This document shows positions 35,701 to 47,980 of a stretch of 64,000 nucleotides of DNA, in pieces. Source of the stretch: Heliopora coerulea (Eukaryota; Cnidaria; Anthozoa; Scleralcyonacea; Helioporidae). The number at the start of each line of letters is the position of its first letter. Position 1 is the stretch's first letter. Below the pieces are notes generated by a model, which did not search any database, was not told the DNA's origin, and saw nothing but the letters and a program-made list of their open reading frames with translations. The translations under genes and the position numbers were made by a program. The DNA lies in assembly GCA_030142905.1 (NCBI GenBank), contig JASJOG010000092.1, forward strand, positions 620,001 through 684,000, in the 5' to 3' direction.

Positions 35701-38700
35701 ATCAACAGTCTTCCAAAGCTGCCAATATCATTCATGCTTCATTTCTCTACAGAAAACAGTTAGAAAAAGAAAAATTAAAACCTGTAAGTATTGCATATGT
35801 TGGTGAGCTTAGCTTGCACAGCAGAGGAACTCCTACAATAGAGATAAAAATGTTATTTGGCCAGGGCTGGATTAGATTATGGATAAATTTTAATACACCA
35901 AACTGCTGTTGAACTACTTCAAAACATTATGATACTCTATTTGTCTTTTTACGTTTTCAGCTGATGATGAGCGGGGTAGTTCCTCTTTGCTCCACGCAAT
36001 ACAGACAAAGCTTCAATACAACTAGAATTCCAGGCAAAGAACATGGTAAACATAAAACTTATGAACAAGCTTCTACTGAGGTGCACCCACTATAAACTGT
36101 TGTACAACAGTATGATTATGCAATTAAGTGTATTTAGTTTAGGATTAGGATGAAGGTTTGGGTGAGGGTTAGGATTAGGGTTAGGGTTATGGTTTGATAA
36201 CTCTAATCTTAATCTTAAACTCGATTTGATGATTACCATCAATTTAATAAGATGCGCAGTTCAAATGAAAATAAGCACCTGTTGTTTTTTTCTACCTGTC
36301 TTTCATCTAGATGAGCTGTTACAAAGAAGATTTTCAAATCACGTGGTTATCTTACACAAAGGAAGGTACTTTAAACTGACCGCGTATCATCGAGGAACGT
36401 TGCTGAAGCCAAAAGATATTGAAAGGTATTGGCACTTGATATTTCTCGAATTTATTTTCGGCAAGGACGTACCTACGACTGGGGTAACCGAGACAGTTGC
36501 CATGGTAACAAAAGGCGAAGATGATTTAAATATAATAATCTGGATACGATCATTGAATAAGTTTAAATTTGAATACATTTAAATGACCATGTTTACCGGC
36601 TATTTTGAAGTTTCAGTAAATTTTAACATAGAAAATCGAAGAGAAAAATTCGTAATTCTAATTACTATTCTGTCTCCGATTTACAGCTTACTAATTAGGA
36701 GCCAATTACTTTTGTGATTACTTTGTGAATAAATTGATGACTATTTTAAGTAACGATGTTAACCAGAAGACGAAATGCTTTGAACTGCCGTCCTAAATAT
36801 TTTGATATTGGTCATTGGTCGTAAGTTCTTAACGCATCTGAAAGAGAGTTCCATTCTTTGGATGTAGAATAAACTGTTTTGCCGTGTTTATACAGCCCAA
36901 TGCAAACACGAGGAGAAGGTTGGAAGAACTCGAAAGCTGCTGTGTACGCACGGGACCGAAGGTCGAGGATTTACACAGTCGCTTGAGAGCTCTCCCAACC
37001 TCTCCGAGTGTTTGCATCAGGTCATACAAACACAACAAAACAGTTTCTGTTTCTTTTATAAAATAAGCAAAGAACTAAGCGTTAATAATTGTGAGTTACA
37101 AACTTTATTTTTAATATCACATGGTAAGTTCTCCCCTTATTAGTTCGTGAACCAGTCAGAACTGCCCATTCGCACCAAGAACAAATTCTGTCGTCACTAA
37201 ACCAATCAGAGCTTCCCAATCACGCCAAGGACAAATTCTGGCGTCAAGCGGTGCCTGTGATGTCGTAACCATGTTTGCATAGCCTGATATAAACACGGTA
37301 ACTGACCAATCACTGCGTGCGTAATAGGAAACTTACTTTATAACATTGGTTTCAAACTATACCATGTAGTTCTAATTTTAGATAGTACTAAAGACATACA
37401 CTTTTCTTTTTTTAACCAAGGCAAATGGACAGGATTCTTGAAGACACTTCCTCACCTTCACCTGGCGAAGAATCTCTAGCAGCTCTGACTGGTACTGACA
37501 GGTAAACAACATATTTTTCAATGAGGCGATCGGAGTCACGACCACCTTAACCCTTTTAGTAGGCAGGTTCTCAGGAGGTCTTCGCTTGACGGGTAAAATC
37601 GTCTGGTGTTAGAGTAACATACTAAAGTCGGGTACGGACCCGAAACGGTTAGGGAGATAGTTTTTAACCCCCTCCTGTCTGAGAAATCTCCCATTGACGA
37701 GTAAAATTGTTAGCCAGAGCAAAATTAATAAGATGCCAAGTGGCAACAGTGCCCATTAAAGGGTTAAACTTTCATGTTACCAAGTATAGTGGCATCCTGA
37801 AAAAGTGACGACATGCTTGCTCGGTTAAGTACTTACCATATAATTTTTCAATTTTCAACCAAATTCGTTCGCGAATTGCAGCCGTTACGTATTTTTTCTT
37901 ACGAACAGGAAAGTGTGGGCTGAAGCTAGGGAGGAGTTTTTTGCTACTGGAGCGAACCACCATTCGTTACATGCAATTGAATCAGTAAGTCCATTCATTC
38001 CTTTTTCATGACAACCCGCTGTTTGTAGACAGAGGTGCCGCCACAGGGGGACAGAGGGGGCTCAAGGAACCCTAGCCTCCTATCGGGGAAAAGTAACAAT
38101 TCGTCGGGGAATTTTCACTGATGATAATACAATTATGTGTTGTACAAACTACGAGTACTTGTTATTGATTTAGCCATTAAAAAAATAATAGACACTTCTC
38201 TTAATGTCAAGTAAGCTATTTCTCCTCACTTGTTACGATTATTCTTGCGAAAAATAACATGATGTTTTCGACCTTCAAAGAAGGAAATTACAAAGTAGGC
38301 GTGCTCCCGGCCTCTCTGGTTTAGCGCCCCTGTCGGGGAAGTTAGCTCCCACGTCCGGGAATTCCTGTCGTCACTCCCGTTTGCAGACAGCTGTGTTCAG
38401 ACTAAGATGAATTGTTGATATCGTGGACGTACAGTATCATCTAGCTAACTTCTCACCTTTACACTCACTCATTACGTTTTCCGTCTGGTATCTCCATCGC
38501 TGAATCATTACAGTGCTTGGTAGATTTATTTTTCGCAGGACCCTCTTCAACAGGAGTTTTCTTACGTGAAGAGGTCATTCTGGTGAAACGTTCTAATAAT
38601 AACACCTTGGTTTATCAAGATAGTTTTGGTTTTAATGATTGATGCTTTATCATATACGTGTTCAGTTTTGTCAGCTTTTTCCAGCTCCTGTTATCGTTCT

Positions 38701-41700
38701 CTTTCTCTTTGTTTCCTTTAAGGCTGCGTTCCTCGTGGTACTGGCTGACGGGGAAGGTGTTTTTGATAGGGTACGCTGCGTTGTGTTGGGAAAGATCTTG
38801 TGATTTTTCAAAATACTTTAACTGCAATAGGTGTGAGACGGTAAACTCAAGTGAGACATACGGTACCTCGAGTGACAAACGACACAAGAGAGATAGTGAA
38901 ATGAGGTGGAATAAAGTATCGTGTGAGATATTTAAAACTGGAACGTTCGATCTGATATCAAACACTGAAAGGTTTGATGAAAAACCAAACAAAAGCCGAG
39001 TTTTGTTTTTAAAGTAAATGGTTTGAACCCGGGGGAATCGGTAAATGTTAGTGATAGTAGATCGTCCAGGTTACTATAGTCTTGATAAAGACTGTTGGTG
39101 ACTATAGACTATAGTTTTGTTTTTATTATCATTATTATTATTTGTTGATTTGTATTATTATTCATTCACCACTGTGGTGTTTTGATACCAGATCAAGCAC
39201 TAGTTACGTTGGACTAAACTTTGGAAGGTTGTTGGTATGAATTCAGGATTAAAAGTTAAAAGGTTGGTAGACTGCCGAGTTTATGATAAAGAATTCTTTT
39301 ATCATAAACTCGGCAGACTACCAACCTTTTAACTTTTTGTGCTGTTTTATAATGCCTTCGCAGCATATCCCATTTTTATATCACTGTCTGAATTCAGGAT
39401 TGCTTAGTGGGCAGAATGATTTACTGAAGTTGTTGAAATATTGAGTCTGAATGCGTAAAGTGTTTCTTCAGAGTATGGTGTACTTCACTGAAGTGTGTAC
39501 TTCATAGTTTTAGTAAATGTGATCTGTATAATTAATCCTCTTTCATAGGATGATCCCACAAAGTACAGCATGTTCGGCAAACAAACGTTGCACGGAACGG
39601 GAAGCAATATTTGGTTTGACAAGTCTTTTAGTGTTTTAGTATACGAGAATGGCAGGGTAAGAATGACTGATTTCTGTCGTTTGTGTAAAATTTTATTCCT
39701 CATCATCATCATCTTAATTATCCTCATGATCCTCATTACCATCATTACCATCTGGCAACATGACCACCGTTATCATCACCATCACCATTATCATCACTAT
39801 CTGTACCACCACCATTATCATCACCATCATCACCATCATCATCACCATTATCATCACTATCTGTACCATCACCATTATCATCACCATCATCATTATCACC
39901 ATCACCATTATCATCACCATTATCACCATCACCATTATCATCACCATCATCATCATCACCATCATCATCATCACCATTATCATCACCATCACCATCATCA
40001 TCACCAACATCATTTTAGCCTTAAATTAGTTTTAACTTAAAAACTTCGATTAATTTCTTTTTTTCACATCACAACATAAACTGAGTCCTTCTAGCCTTTC
40101 CCAGACTGGTCCATCGTAGCTTAACGGGACACTTCTCCATCCCAAAGGGTGTACCCTTAATGGAGGTTCGACTGTATAGATGTTGTGTGGCTATAGTGTT
40201 GACCTGGTTGAAGACTGAGGGCTACAGAAATCAGAATAATGAGGCTGTCATCATTCACTCACGTTGAATTAGTTCAACGGCTACCAAAGATCATTTGTAT
40301 GTCTCCCTCAACCTTGAAACTCCAAGCTGTGCAATGAAATTGTTGTTACCAGGCTAAACACCTGAACTAAACCAACGGTATAATATGTTGGAAAAGCTTG
40401 GGTTGTGTTTTACTTTTTTGGGACTAGAGCACGCAGGCAATTTTGGTTTTGAGTGAGGACTGCCGTGGTAAATGTAGTGTTGTGCTTGAACACCGTAACT
40501 TCTATAATATTTTATTTCAATTTTTAGATCGGTATCAACTGCGAACACTCATGGTAAAGTAAAACGTTCTGGTATTAACGTTCTGTGTATTCTTTAACTC
40601 TTACTTTTCCGCAAAGGACATATATTGGCTTACTTTGGCTCAAGTCAGACGCTTTTACTCCAGAAATTCCTGTTATTTAAATAAACTGTCTTTGGTCAAA
40701 TTAATCTTCAGTCCGGGTCTACTTGGAAATCTGTCATTGATTTGAAAGGGGTCACTCAGTATGTAAATGTAACCCTTAACCATGGCTTGCATATATGCAC
40801 TCGAAATCATGACATTCAAAATATTGAACTACCTCAGGTTTTCTTTGTCTTGTAAATTATGTATGCACGCTAATTTTTTCCTTTATGTATTTGTTTAGTT
40901 ATATTTATTTTCACTTCCATGTAGGGCTGATGCACCAGTCATGTCTCAGTACTATGAGTGGGTATCACATTGTGAGAATAAAACCCTGGGGTAAGTATCT
41001 TTTCCAGCACATTCGCAGCCTAAAAATATCGTCACGTAGCTCTTTTACTAAATCGTGCCTCGAAATTGAAATGACTAACCTTAAGGCGTGTCGTTGAAAG
41101 GGACGCTACCAGGATTTCAGAAGGAGTGGAGCGCCAAGTTGAAAGCGTCTTTTGCTCTATGAATTGAAAGGTCGCGGAGTGATCTCTCGGGTTTAGGTTT
41201 CGATATTAAGAGCCCTGAAAACGTTCTAAAGATGAATTTCATAGCAGAAGTATTGCGGGGGAAAAAAAACTCGTATTTTAAATACTGAATATATTTTATT
41301 AGATATAGTGAAAACGGCCGTTGTACTGGAGAAGCGGAATTCTCACTGAATCCACCAGAAAGATTGCATTGGGACCTGCCAGATAAGGTGTGTCTTAGTC
41401 CTCATCCACACGGTACAATTGTCGGATACGATTGTTCCTATTGCGACATTCTTCAGCGAATGGTGAACGGGAATTCGGCTCTCAAGAGTTTATTGCATAC
41501 GCTAGGGTGTAGAATCGTATTCAATAATCGTATCATTTAGATAGGGCTTTACTCAACTTACACTGAGAGACATTAATTACGATTTTTTGCGCTGTCTGCC
41601 CTGGGTCTGTGTTAACTAATCTGTAAAATTAGTATATTTAATTCAATCCCTTGTATTTTGCCTGTAAATAATTTATGTCTTGTAGTGGTTGTTAGTTGTA

Positions 41701-44700
41701 CAAATGGCCCCTTGGAGATAACAGTCCCATGCGCTTACTGAAGGGTCACCGTTTTTGAATAAATTTAAATAAATAAATAAACAAATGAGTAAATAAACAC
41801 TCCTTCCTTCTCCTACGTCTTCACCACACCTATTATTTCACACCTCTGAACTTTGCGTGCATTCACGATTTAGTGCATCGAGATAATCGAGACAGCCAAA
41901 GAGAAGAATCTGGCTTTAATTGGTGACTTGGATCTACATATCCTCGTGTTCGAGGAATTTGGTATGTTGTAATTCTGTTCAATGATGGTTCTTTTATGAT
42001 CAGCAGTTCTTTTTTACATACCTCTGTTGGTCTTTGTATCTTCATGTACGAGTTTGTGGGTTCGTGATTTTTACCTCTCTAGCTCTCTTACTGATTGCCT
42101 TCATTCCATCATTTCTTCTCGTATTCCACTCACCATCCGTCCTCCTGGCGTCACTTTCGTACACTTTCCTCTAATTCTCACTCTCTCACTTTTACTCTAT
42201 TTCTTACGCCATTCTACCCCCCTATCCTCACTCTTTCCTTCCCTTCCTTCCTTCCCCCTTCTTCCCTGTCTTCCTTGCCCTTCCTTCCCTGTTTTCCTTC
42301 CTTCTTTCTTTCCTTCTTTCTTTCTTTCTTTCCTTCCTTCCTTCCTTCCTTCACTCTTTCCATCCATTCATCCTTCCTTTATTCCTTCCTTCCCTCTCTT
42401 CCTTCATTCCTTCCTTCCATTCACCTATCCTTCCAACCATCCTTCTTTCTTTCCTTCCTTCCTTCCACCCTTCCTTCCTGCCGTCCTTCTTACTCTTTCT
42501 TCTTTAAATCATTAATTCGTTCCCGACACTTATTCTTAGTTTATCATTTTTCCTCCAGGCAAAGCAGCCATAAGGAAATGCAAAGTCAGGTTAGTCACTC
42601 CAAATTTACCACACTTTATGCTGCCATGTGGAAGCTTCACTCGCGATGTTAAAATCCTTTATCACACTCGTTACCCTTGATTACTCCTTAACTTACCCTT
42701 AGTGCATTCCTCAGTTCACCTTTCGATATTCTTTTTCCAGTCCTGATGCGTTCCTTCAAATCGGCTACCAATTGGCAAACTTCAAGGTAAGTGTTAATGC
42801 AGCGCTAGATTGCACAATCTAGTTTTAGGTTTTTCGTTTGTTTAGTTAGTTACATTACGTTGGTCGCTTACTACTACTAGCACAACCTCGCATTTCACCT
42901 GGTCTTCTAGTCTTATTTATTCTTCACTTTTGGCAGGACGTTGGGAGTTTTTCCTTAACATATGAATCGGCCATGACTCGTCTATACAGGTTAGCAAGGT
43001 ATTTTCTACCCGTGTTCATAAAGGTCAAAGAAATATATTTGATTCGCCAGTGGTGTTGGTTCAAGTTGGTAACGTGAAGACCGATCTCGTTCACTTGTTC
43101 AAACAGCCCTTTGAGTCGTGTTTGTCTTTATCATAAACATAATCTGTAGTGATGAATTTGAGGTAAAAGTTCTTTCTACGCTGAGAAATTGTGAATTGAT
43201 TTTATTTTAGTTCGCTAAGTTGCTATTTATCTTTCTTTTTTTCTTTCTTTACAGAGATGGAAGAACAGAAACTGTGCGTTCTTGCACGTCAGATTCTTGT
43301 GCTTTCGTCAAGGCTATGATGGATCCAAGCGTTTCGGTACGACCATGGTCTTATCATTGGCTTTGCTTTGTGGTATCTTTTATTTGCTTCATTCATTGTA
43401 TGTTTTAATTTCTTACAGAAAGAGGAAAGAAAGAGTTTATTCATAAAAGCTGCCAACCTACATTCAATAAACATACGGAAAGCGATGGCTGCTCAGGGTC
43501 AGTCGGTTAATCTTTAAATCGCTATTATTCTTTTTTCCTCTTTCTCATTGTTGTTGCTGTTGTTGTTACTGTTGTTGTTGTTGTTGTTGTTTTTGTTGTT
43601 GTTGTTGTTGTTACTGTTGTTGTTGTTGTTTTTGTTGTTGTTGTTGTTTTTGTTGTTGTTGTTACTGTCGTTGTTGTTGTTGTTCTTCTTCTTCTCCTTT
43701 TCCTCCTCCTCCTTCTCCTTCTTATTCTTCTGCTCTTATCCCTTTACCTCCTCTTCCTCCTTATTCATCTCCTTTGTTTCCTCCTTGTCCTCCTCCGCAT
43801 CTCTACTTTTAGTATACTTCTTCTCCTGTGCAACTGAACAAATTTACGTGGTGTTCCGCAAATTTTAACCTTCAATACATCACAATACACAGCTTTTAGG
43901 AACATTATATAATGTTACTATTATTATTATTTCAGGAATCGATCGTCATCTTTTCTGCCTTTATGTTGTTTCCAAATACCTTGAGATCGACTCTCCATTC
44001 TTAAACGAGGTAATGTTTTACAAATGCCACTTATCTTAAAAATCTTCAATATTTTAAGGACGTCACTATATTGCGTCACCAAACGAATGAACTTCTGCTG
44101 CAAATGACAAGAGTTGCTTGAAGTCTTTGAAAAACTGTCCACTTGGCGTTTTTGGTTTTTGAATTGATAATACAAGAAGGGATTTCAGAGAATTGAAAAC
44201 TGCAACCTAGGCACTCTTAAACGGGATCACAATAGTTTACAAATGTATTACCGCCGAAAATCCTGGAAAATCAACTTTTTACTGGAAATACCATAAATAT
44301 AAATATAAAAAAACACGAGAATACTTTTTAATGAAATACTTCGCGAAATTTACATCCATTGTAGTGAGATAAACGTTTCACCTAGAGTGAACGACTGCTT
44401 GTTGCACACCTAAATCGTTTCTTAAATTGTCGATTCGTTTCCACAAATCATGTTTTTGAATTTATTCTGAATTTTACTCGTTTTGCATTTCTAGATTCTA
44501 AGTGAACCTTGGAAATTGTCCACTAGTCAGGTTTGGTTAATTTCAGTTAATATGTACTGGGCTAAAAGTTGGCTGATAGTTGTGCCGTTTTGATAAACTA
44601 TTCCTAGATGATACTGATTTATTACTCTTTCATGTTCATATGAATTGGCATTTGTCGCCTCGTTTCACAGTTAAAATTCTCTTGAATTCCGAGGTGTACT

Positions 44701-46260
44701 GATGACCCGATTTACATGAAGTAATCATTAATCGGCAGTCGCTTTGATGCAACGTTGATTGTGTTGATATCTTTTACATACCAGATTACATGAAGTAATT
44801 CTTAATAGGCAGTCGCTTTGATGTAACGTTGATTGTGTTGGTATTTTTTTCTTACCTACCAGACGGCGGCTGTTCAAATGGGTCTGTACGACTTCGACAA
44901 GGAACCAGATAAAATACCCGGAGGTGGAGGCTTCGGACCAGTAAGTAATTCGATTATATCTTAAACCGGATTTTCTTTTTGGGCAATTCCCTCGCCCGGA
45001 AAAACCCCACTGGAATAGGAATTAAGTCTGAAACTGTCGGAAGAAAAAGAAAACACAAAATAAGTGAGAATATTATATGGCTGAGCTCGCTATCCGGTCT
45101 CTACGCAAAGTGACGTGCGCTGACTGGCTGCCTAGCCGTGCAGTACGTTTTTCGTACAGACCGGCAAGTTTTGACAGGACCTTCCGAGAGATCCAGTAAG
45201 ATCTACCTCTTTATGGGTCTAGTGTTACTGCGAAAAAAACCGGAGTACCCGGAGAAAACCTATGATACTTGTTGGAGTTAAGCTGGACTACACTCTTCTC
45301 ACATGTGGCCAAGGTAACTTCTGTCAGATAACTGCATCGAGCCGGAATCAAACCCTTGTCAGAGTGGTGAGAGACGTGCACTATCACTGAGTCACCAGCA
45401 CCCAAATTGTAAATCTGTTGTTGGTCCTGTTTTCCTTCTTCTTTCCTTTTGTTCTTTTAGGGTTGAGACTAAGGTTATGGTGAGGGGTTAGGGGTCAGGG
45501 GTTAGGATTGGGTGGGGAGAGGCCGTAGGGATATGAAGAAGCAGGGGATGTGGGGTTAGGGTTAGCGTTTTAGTCATACGTGGCGTTGGCATTAAGGTTT
45601 GGGTCGGATTTCGGGTAATTTATCACTGTTTAAATACTTGACGTCGTCGCTGACAATAATTATCTTTTTTATTGTTTAGGTTGCTGATGATGGCTACGGT
45701 TTGTCTTACCTCGTTACAGACCATACGTTGATTGTGCACGTCACCTGCAAGACATCTTCGCCATTGACGGTAAACATTATAAAATTACTTTGCCAATTCG
45801 AAAGTTAGCAACTACAGAAACATGCTGTATATCGTGTACCACAAATATTATAGGGATATAAATTATATCCTCTATCTGATATAAATGCCAAGTTACCATA
45901 ATAAGGTAAATTAGGTTTCACAGTAATCCTCCGGAAAACATGTAGAGGATCATAAAGTTATTATTAAGTAATAATAATAGTATGGATAATTACGAGATCT
46001 TCCCTTCATGCTCTACTAGAAGCCCCTAATTATTTTTATAAGGTATTCGTATGAAATGGACTTATTGTTAAGAGAGGTGATTGATTATGATAATTAAACC
46101 TAATACCTAATTAATAAGCAGTTGTGAACCAGATCAAACTGGGTGATTTCGAGTCAGAATTTTCGAAGCTAAGTAGTTTCTGATTGTTTTCCAGAACGCT
46201 GAACGCTTTGCAAGAAACATTCGGGAAAGTTTCATCGAAATCAAAGCTTTATTCGACTGA
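29773..46260 (+). CDS. CPT1: Carnitine O-palmitoyltransferase 1, complete, 28 coding exons
   Basis: Transfers long-chain acyl groups from CoA to carnitine at the outer mitochondrial membrane, the controlled step of fatty-acid oxidation. Exons: 29773-30053, 32303-32440, 32523-32553, 33241-33342, 33559-33633, 33797-33859, 34710-34787, 35676-35783, 35961-36045, 36311-36425, 37421-37501, 37909-37984, 38723-38770, 39549-39656, 40528-40553, 40925-40990, 41303-41387, 41874-41961, 42559-42589, 42741-42786, 42937-42989, 43255-43336, 43419-43497, 43936-44009, 44495-44530, 44863-44940, 45680-45769, 46195-46260. The sum is 2,289 bases: 762 residues plus stop, against 773 in human CPT1A. Visible: N-terminal [12 protein letters not shown], two membrane segments, catalytic EHSWADAP, the TSQT motif, [14 protein letters not shown]. 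The malonyl-CoA-related Glu3 is present, but residue 5 is Arg instead of His. Confidence 0.96.
31974..32038. repeat. Inverted repeat in CPT1 intron 1
   Basis: Arms taagtttaagccaggtgaac and the near reverse complement tttacctggcttaaaact flank gacaaagcagaa/ttctgctttgtc. It would form a hairpin of about 30 base pairs in the transcript. Confidence 0.8.
36138..36193. repeat. Short interstitial TTAGGG-like tract
   Basis: Contains aggattagggttagggttat and diverged neighbours in CPT1 intron 9. A similar G-rich, TTAGGG-containing stretch lies at 45.46-45.59 kb. Confidence 0.7.
36866..37055. mobile_element. MITE-like fold-back in CPT1 intron 10
   Basis: The left arm (aaactgttttgccgtgttta, then caaacacgaggagaaggttg) is mirrored by the right arm (tcccaacctctccgagtgtt, then cacaacaaaacagttt). 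No coding capacity. Confidence 0.65.
37149..37252. repeat. Two-unit direct repeat in CPT1 intron 10
   Basis: A unit of about 50 bases with accagtcagaactgcccatt and aagaacaaattctgtcgtca is followed by a diverged copy with accaatcagagcttcccaat and aaggacaaattctggcgtca. Confidence 0.75.
39251..39337. repeat. Near-perfect palindrome in CPT1 intron 13
   Basis: Arms of about 40 bases centred on gaattc at 39291-39296; the left arm starts aaaagttaaaaggttggtag. I count a single mismatch. It could be a recent fold-back or cause a strong hairpin. Confidence 0.9.
39701..40015. repeat. (CAT/CAC)n-type microsatellite in CPT1 intron 14
   Basis: About 300 bases of atcatcacc and accattatc units, with two repeats of catcactatctgtacca. 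It yields His- and Met-rich artefact frames on both strands. Confidence 0.95.
42085..42500. repeat. Polypyrimidine (CTTC)n tract in CPT1 intron 18
   Basis: Imperfect ttccttcc and ttctttct runs over about 400 bases, ending about 60 bases before the 31-base exon at 42559. Open frames are Phe/Ser/Leu-rich artefacts. Confidence 0.93.
43543..43800. repeat. (TTG)n then (CTT/CTC)n tract in CPT1 intron 23
   Basis: A ttgttgttg array with ttactg and tttttg interruptions passes into cttcttctcc repeats. It yields a poly-Leu artefact frame. Confidence 0.95.
44709..44862. repeat. Tandem duplication carrying the acceptor of CPT1 exon 26
   Basis: Two units of about 76 bases (44709-44784 and 44785-44862) share acatgaagtaat, gcagtcgctttgatg and aacgttgattgtgttg. 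Each ends in an acceptor-like sequence (tacataccag and tacctaccag). The second is the one used for the exon beginning at 44863. Confidence 0.88.
45212..45403 (-). mobile_element. tRNA-headed SINE-like element in CPT1 intron 26
   Basis: Read on the minus strand it starts gggtgctggtgactcagtga (A-box region), has agggtttgattccggctcga (B box) about 40 bases on, and a body including ggttttctccgggtactccg. The body differs from the SINE at 4.3-4.86 kb, so this is a second family. Confidence 0.7.
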
Positions 46261-47980
46261 GGGACCGTCCTTTCCGGGAAATCCTCAAGCGAGTCGGGGA
46301 AGTGTTTCAAATGGAAGTATTTTTTTAAGGCGATGGCTTCACGATATCTTGCCCTCAAAGTCTCAGGTGTAATGTGAGAGAAAACATCTTGTTATACATT
46401 GGTGACTTTCCCTCACAGTAAATTAAATGAAACTTCACGCTATTTTGTCAGCTTATATCATATTTTAGAATTGTGACTTAATCTAAGATCAGCCTCTGAA
46501 AAAGAACATAGTGTAGGACAAAGAAGTCATTAACAAATCGCGGAAATTTCTTGTCGAGGCCATTCGCGGCCCTAGAATTTCTCGCCACTATATATAGTTA
46601 ATAGTTAAAGTAACGAAACAAAAAAATCAATTGAAAAACCGGTCAATTTTGATTATGAAGTCCTCATAAATTTACCATTTTTCGCGAGCAGTGAGGCAAA
46701 AAAAAAGAAAAAGCTGCAAATTTACAGTAAGTTTGAAATGATAGCTTGGTTCAATGTACAAGAAAACTCTGATGTAGCCGTTCGACTAGACCAGCTATTC
46801 CAGTCCTAGAACAGATCTTTCAAGGCAATACTTATACACGAGTCAACAATCTTCCTGACAGTTTTTGGAGATGCACACCTACGCAAATTTTATTCAACTT
46901 TCGAGGAATTTTTCTTATGACATGCGTATTTTTTATTTTAGCTTCTAATGTTAAAATTTGTAGTTTTTTTCCATCCTTCTCAATTTCATGTAACTAATTG
47001 GGATTTACTAGAACAGGTTATTAAACCATTATTAATATTTGCTGTTGCCGATGTCCTTGTTATCCTACTTGTTCTCGTCCTTCTCGTCATTATTGTCGTC
47101 TCCTGCCGCCGCCATCGTCGTCGTCGTCACCCGCCGCCACCGTCGCCCTCGTCGTGTTCCCGGCTACCATCGTCGTCGTCGTCGTCCCTCGCTGCCGCCG
47201 CCATCTTTGTCACCATCGTTGTTACCCGCTGCCGCCAATCATTCAATCCTAACCGTGAAAGGCTCTATTAATTAATGGTGACTGGTGTATTTTTTTAAAG
47301 GAAAAATATAGCACGTGATAAATTTCGACGTTTGCTGATTTGATGGAAATGATTGGAAAAATCTAAAAGACCTCGATAATATTAGCATTATTATTATTGT
47401 CATTAATTGTGGTTATCTTTTAAAACCAGTCAGAAAACGGGTGAGGTGTACAATATCCTGGGTGTGTATTAAAACATATTATTCGTTGATGTTATCTAAG
47501 TACTATTTGGCTTTGGTCCTGTTCAGCCGTATCAATCATGTCATGTAGCGTGAATGGACACAGCTGACTTCCATTGACCACCAGAGGCAAAACAAATGAC
47601 GCAAATACGTGGAACTGTCGAGTAGTTCCAACTGCTGCACGCTTTCCCAAATTCCCTCTTCCCTTTCTCGTTCCGAGTTTCTCCTCAGAGCTGATCTGAA
47701 GTTTGCTGAAATTGAGAATATCTCACAGTAATCCGATAATCCGCGTAGCGTCCTTGAAGGTATTAGGCCATTATACTTACTGGCATGTCCTGAATAGTTT
47801 GGAAGATAACACCACGGATATGGGGAATGTCGTTTACTTGTCAATTGCTTTGACAGCCGGAAGAGACCCCCCCTTGGTCCGCAAAGCATATAAACGCTGA
47901 CCTCGGCGTTGTGGAAGGTGGACTTTCCTTCACTAAAACGGTTGAGAGTTTGTTCTTTCGAGAGCGCAGTCAAGTCTCTA
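46261..47980. other. Intergenic region between CPT1 and the BTB gene
   Basis: Holds the CPT1 3' UTR and the BTB promoter. A GTC/GCC-rich simple repeat lies at 47.09-47.24 kb. A minus-strand open frame at 47.54-47.97 kb overlaps the BTB gene start antisense and has no recognisable similarity, so I do not call it. Confidence 0.5.
47093..47235. repeat. (GTC/GCC)n-rich simple repeat
   Basis: Runs such as cgtcgtcgtc and ccgccgccat give a short GC-rich island in an AT-rich setting. It could be mistaken for an Arg/Ser-rich coding exon but has no splice or start support. Confidence 0.8.

Noticed and set aside
36138..36193. Chromosome end or telomere
   Set aside because: Only a few diverged TTAGGG units inside a CPT1 intron; an interstitial tract.
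42027..42652. Two overlapping Phe/Ser/Pro-rich open frames
   Set aside because: Polypyrimidine tract inside a CPT1 intron; only 42559-42589 is coding, in another frame.
43548..43868. Poly-leucine open frame
   Set aside because: TTG and CTT simple repeat in a CPT1 intron.
47536..47973. 145-codon minus-strand frame antisense to the BTB gene start
   Set aside because: No family resemblance or splice context; overlaps the promoter of a confident gene.
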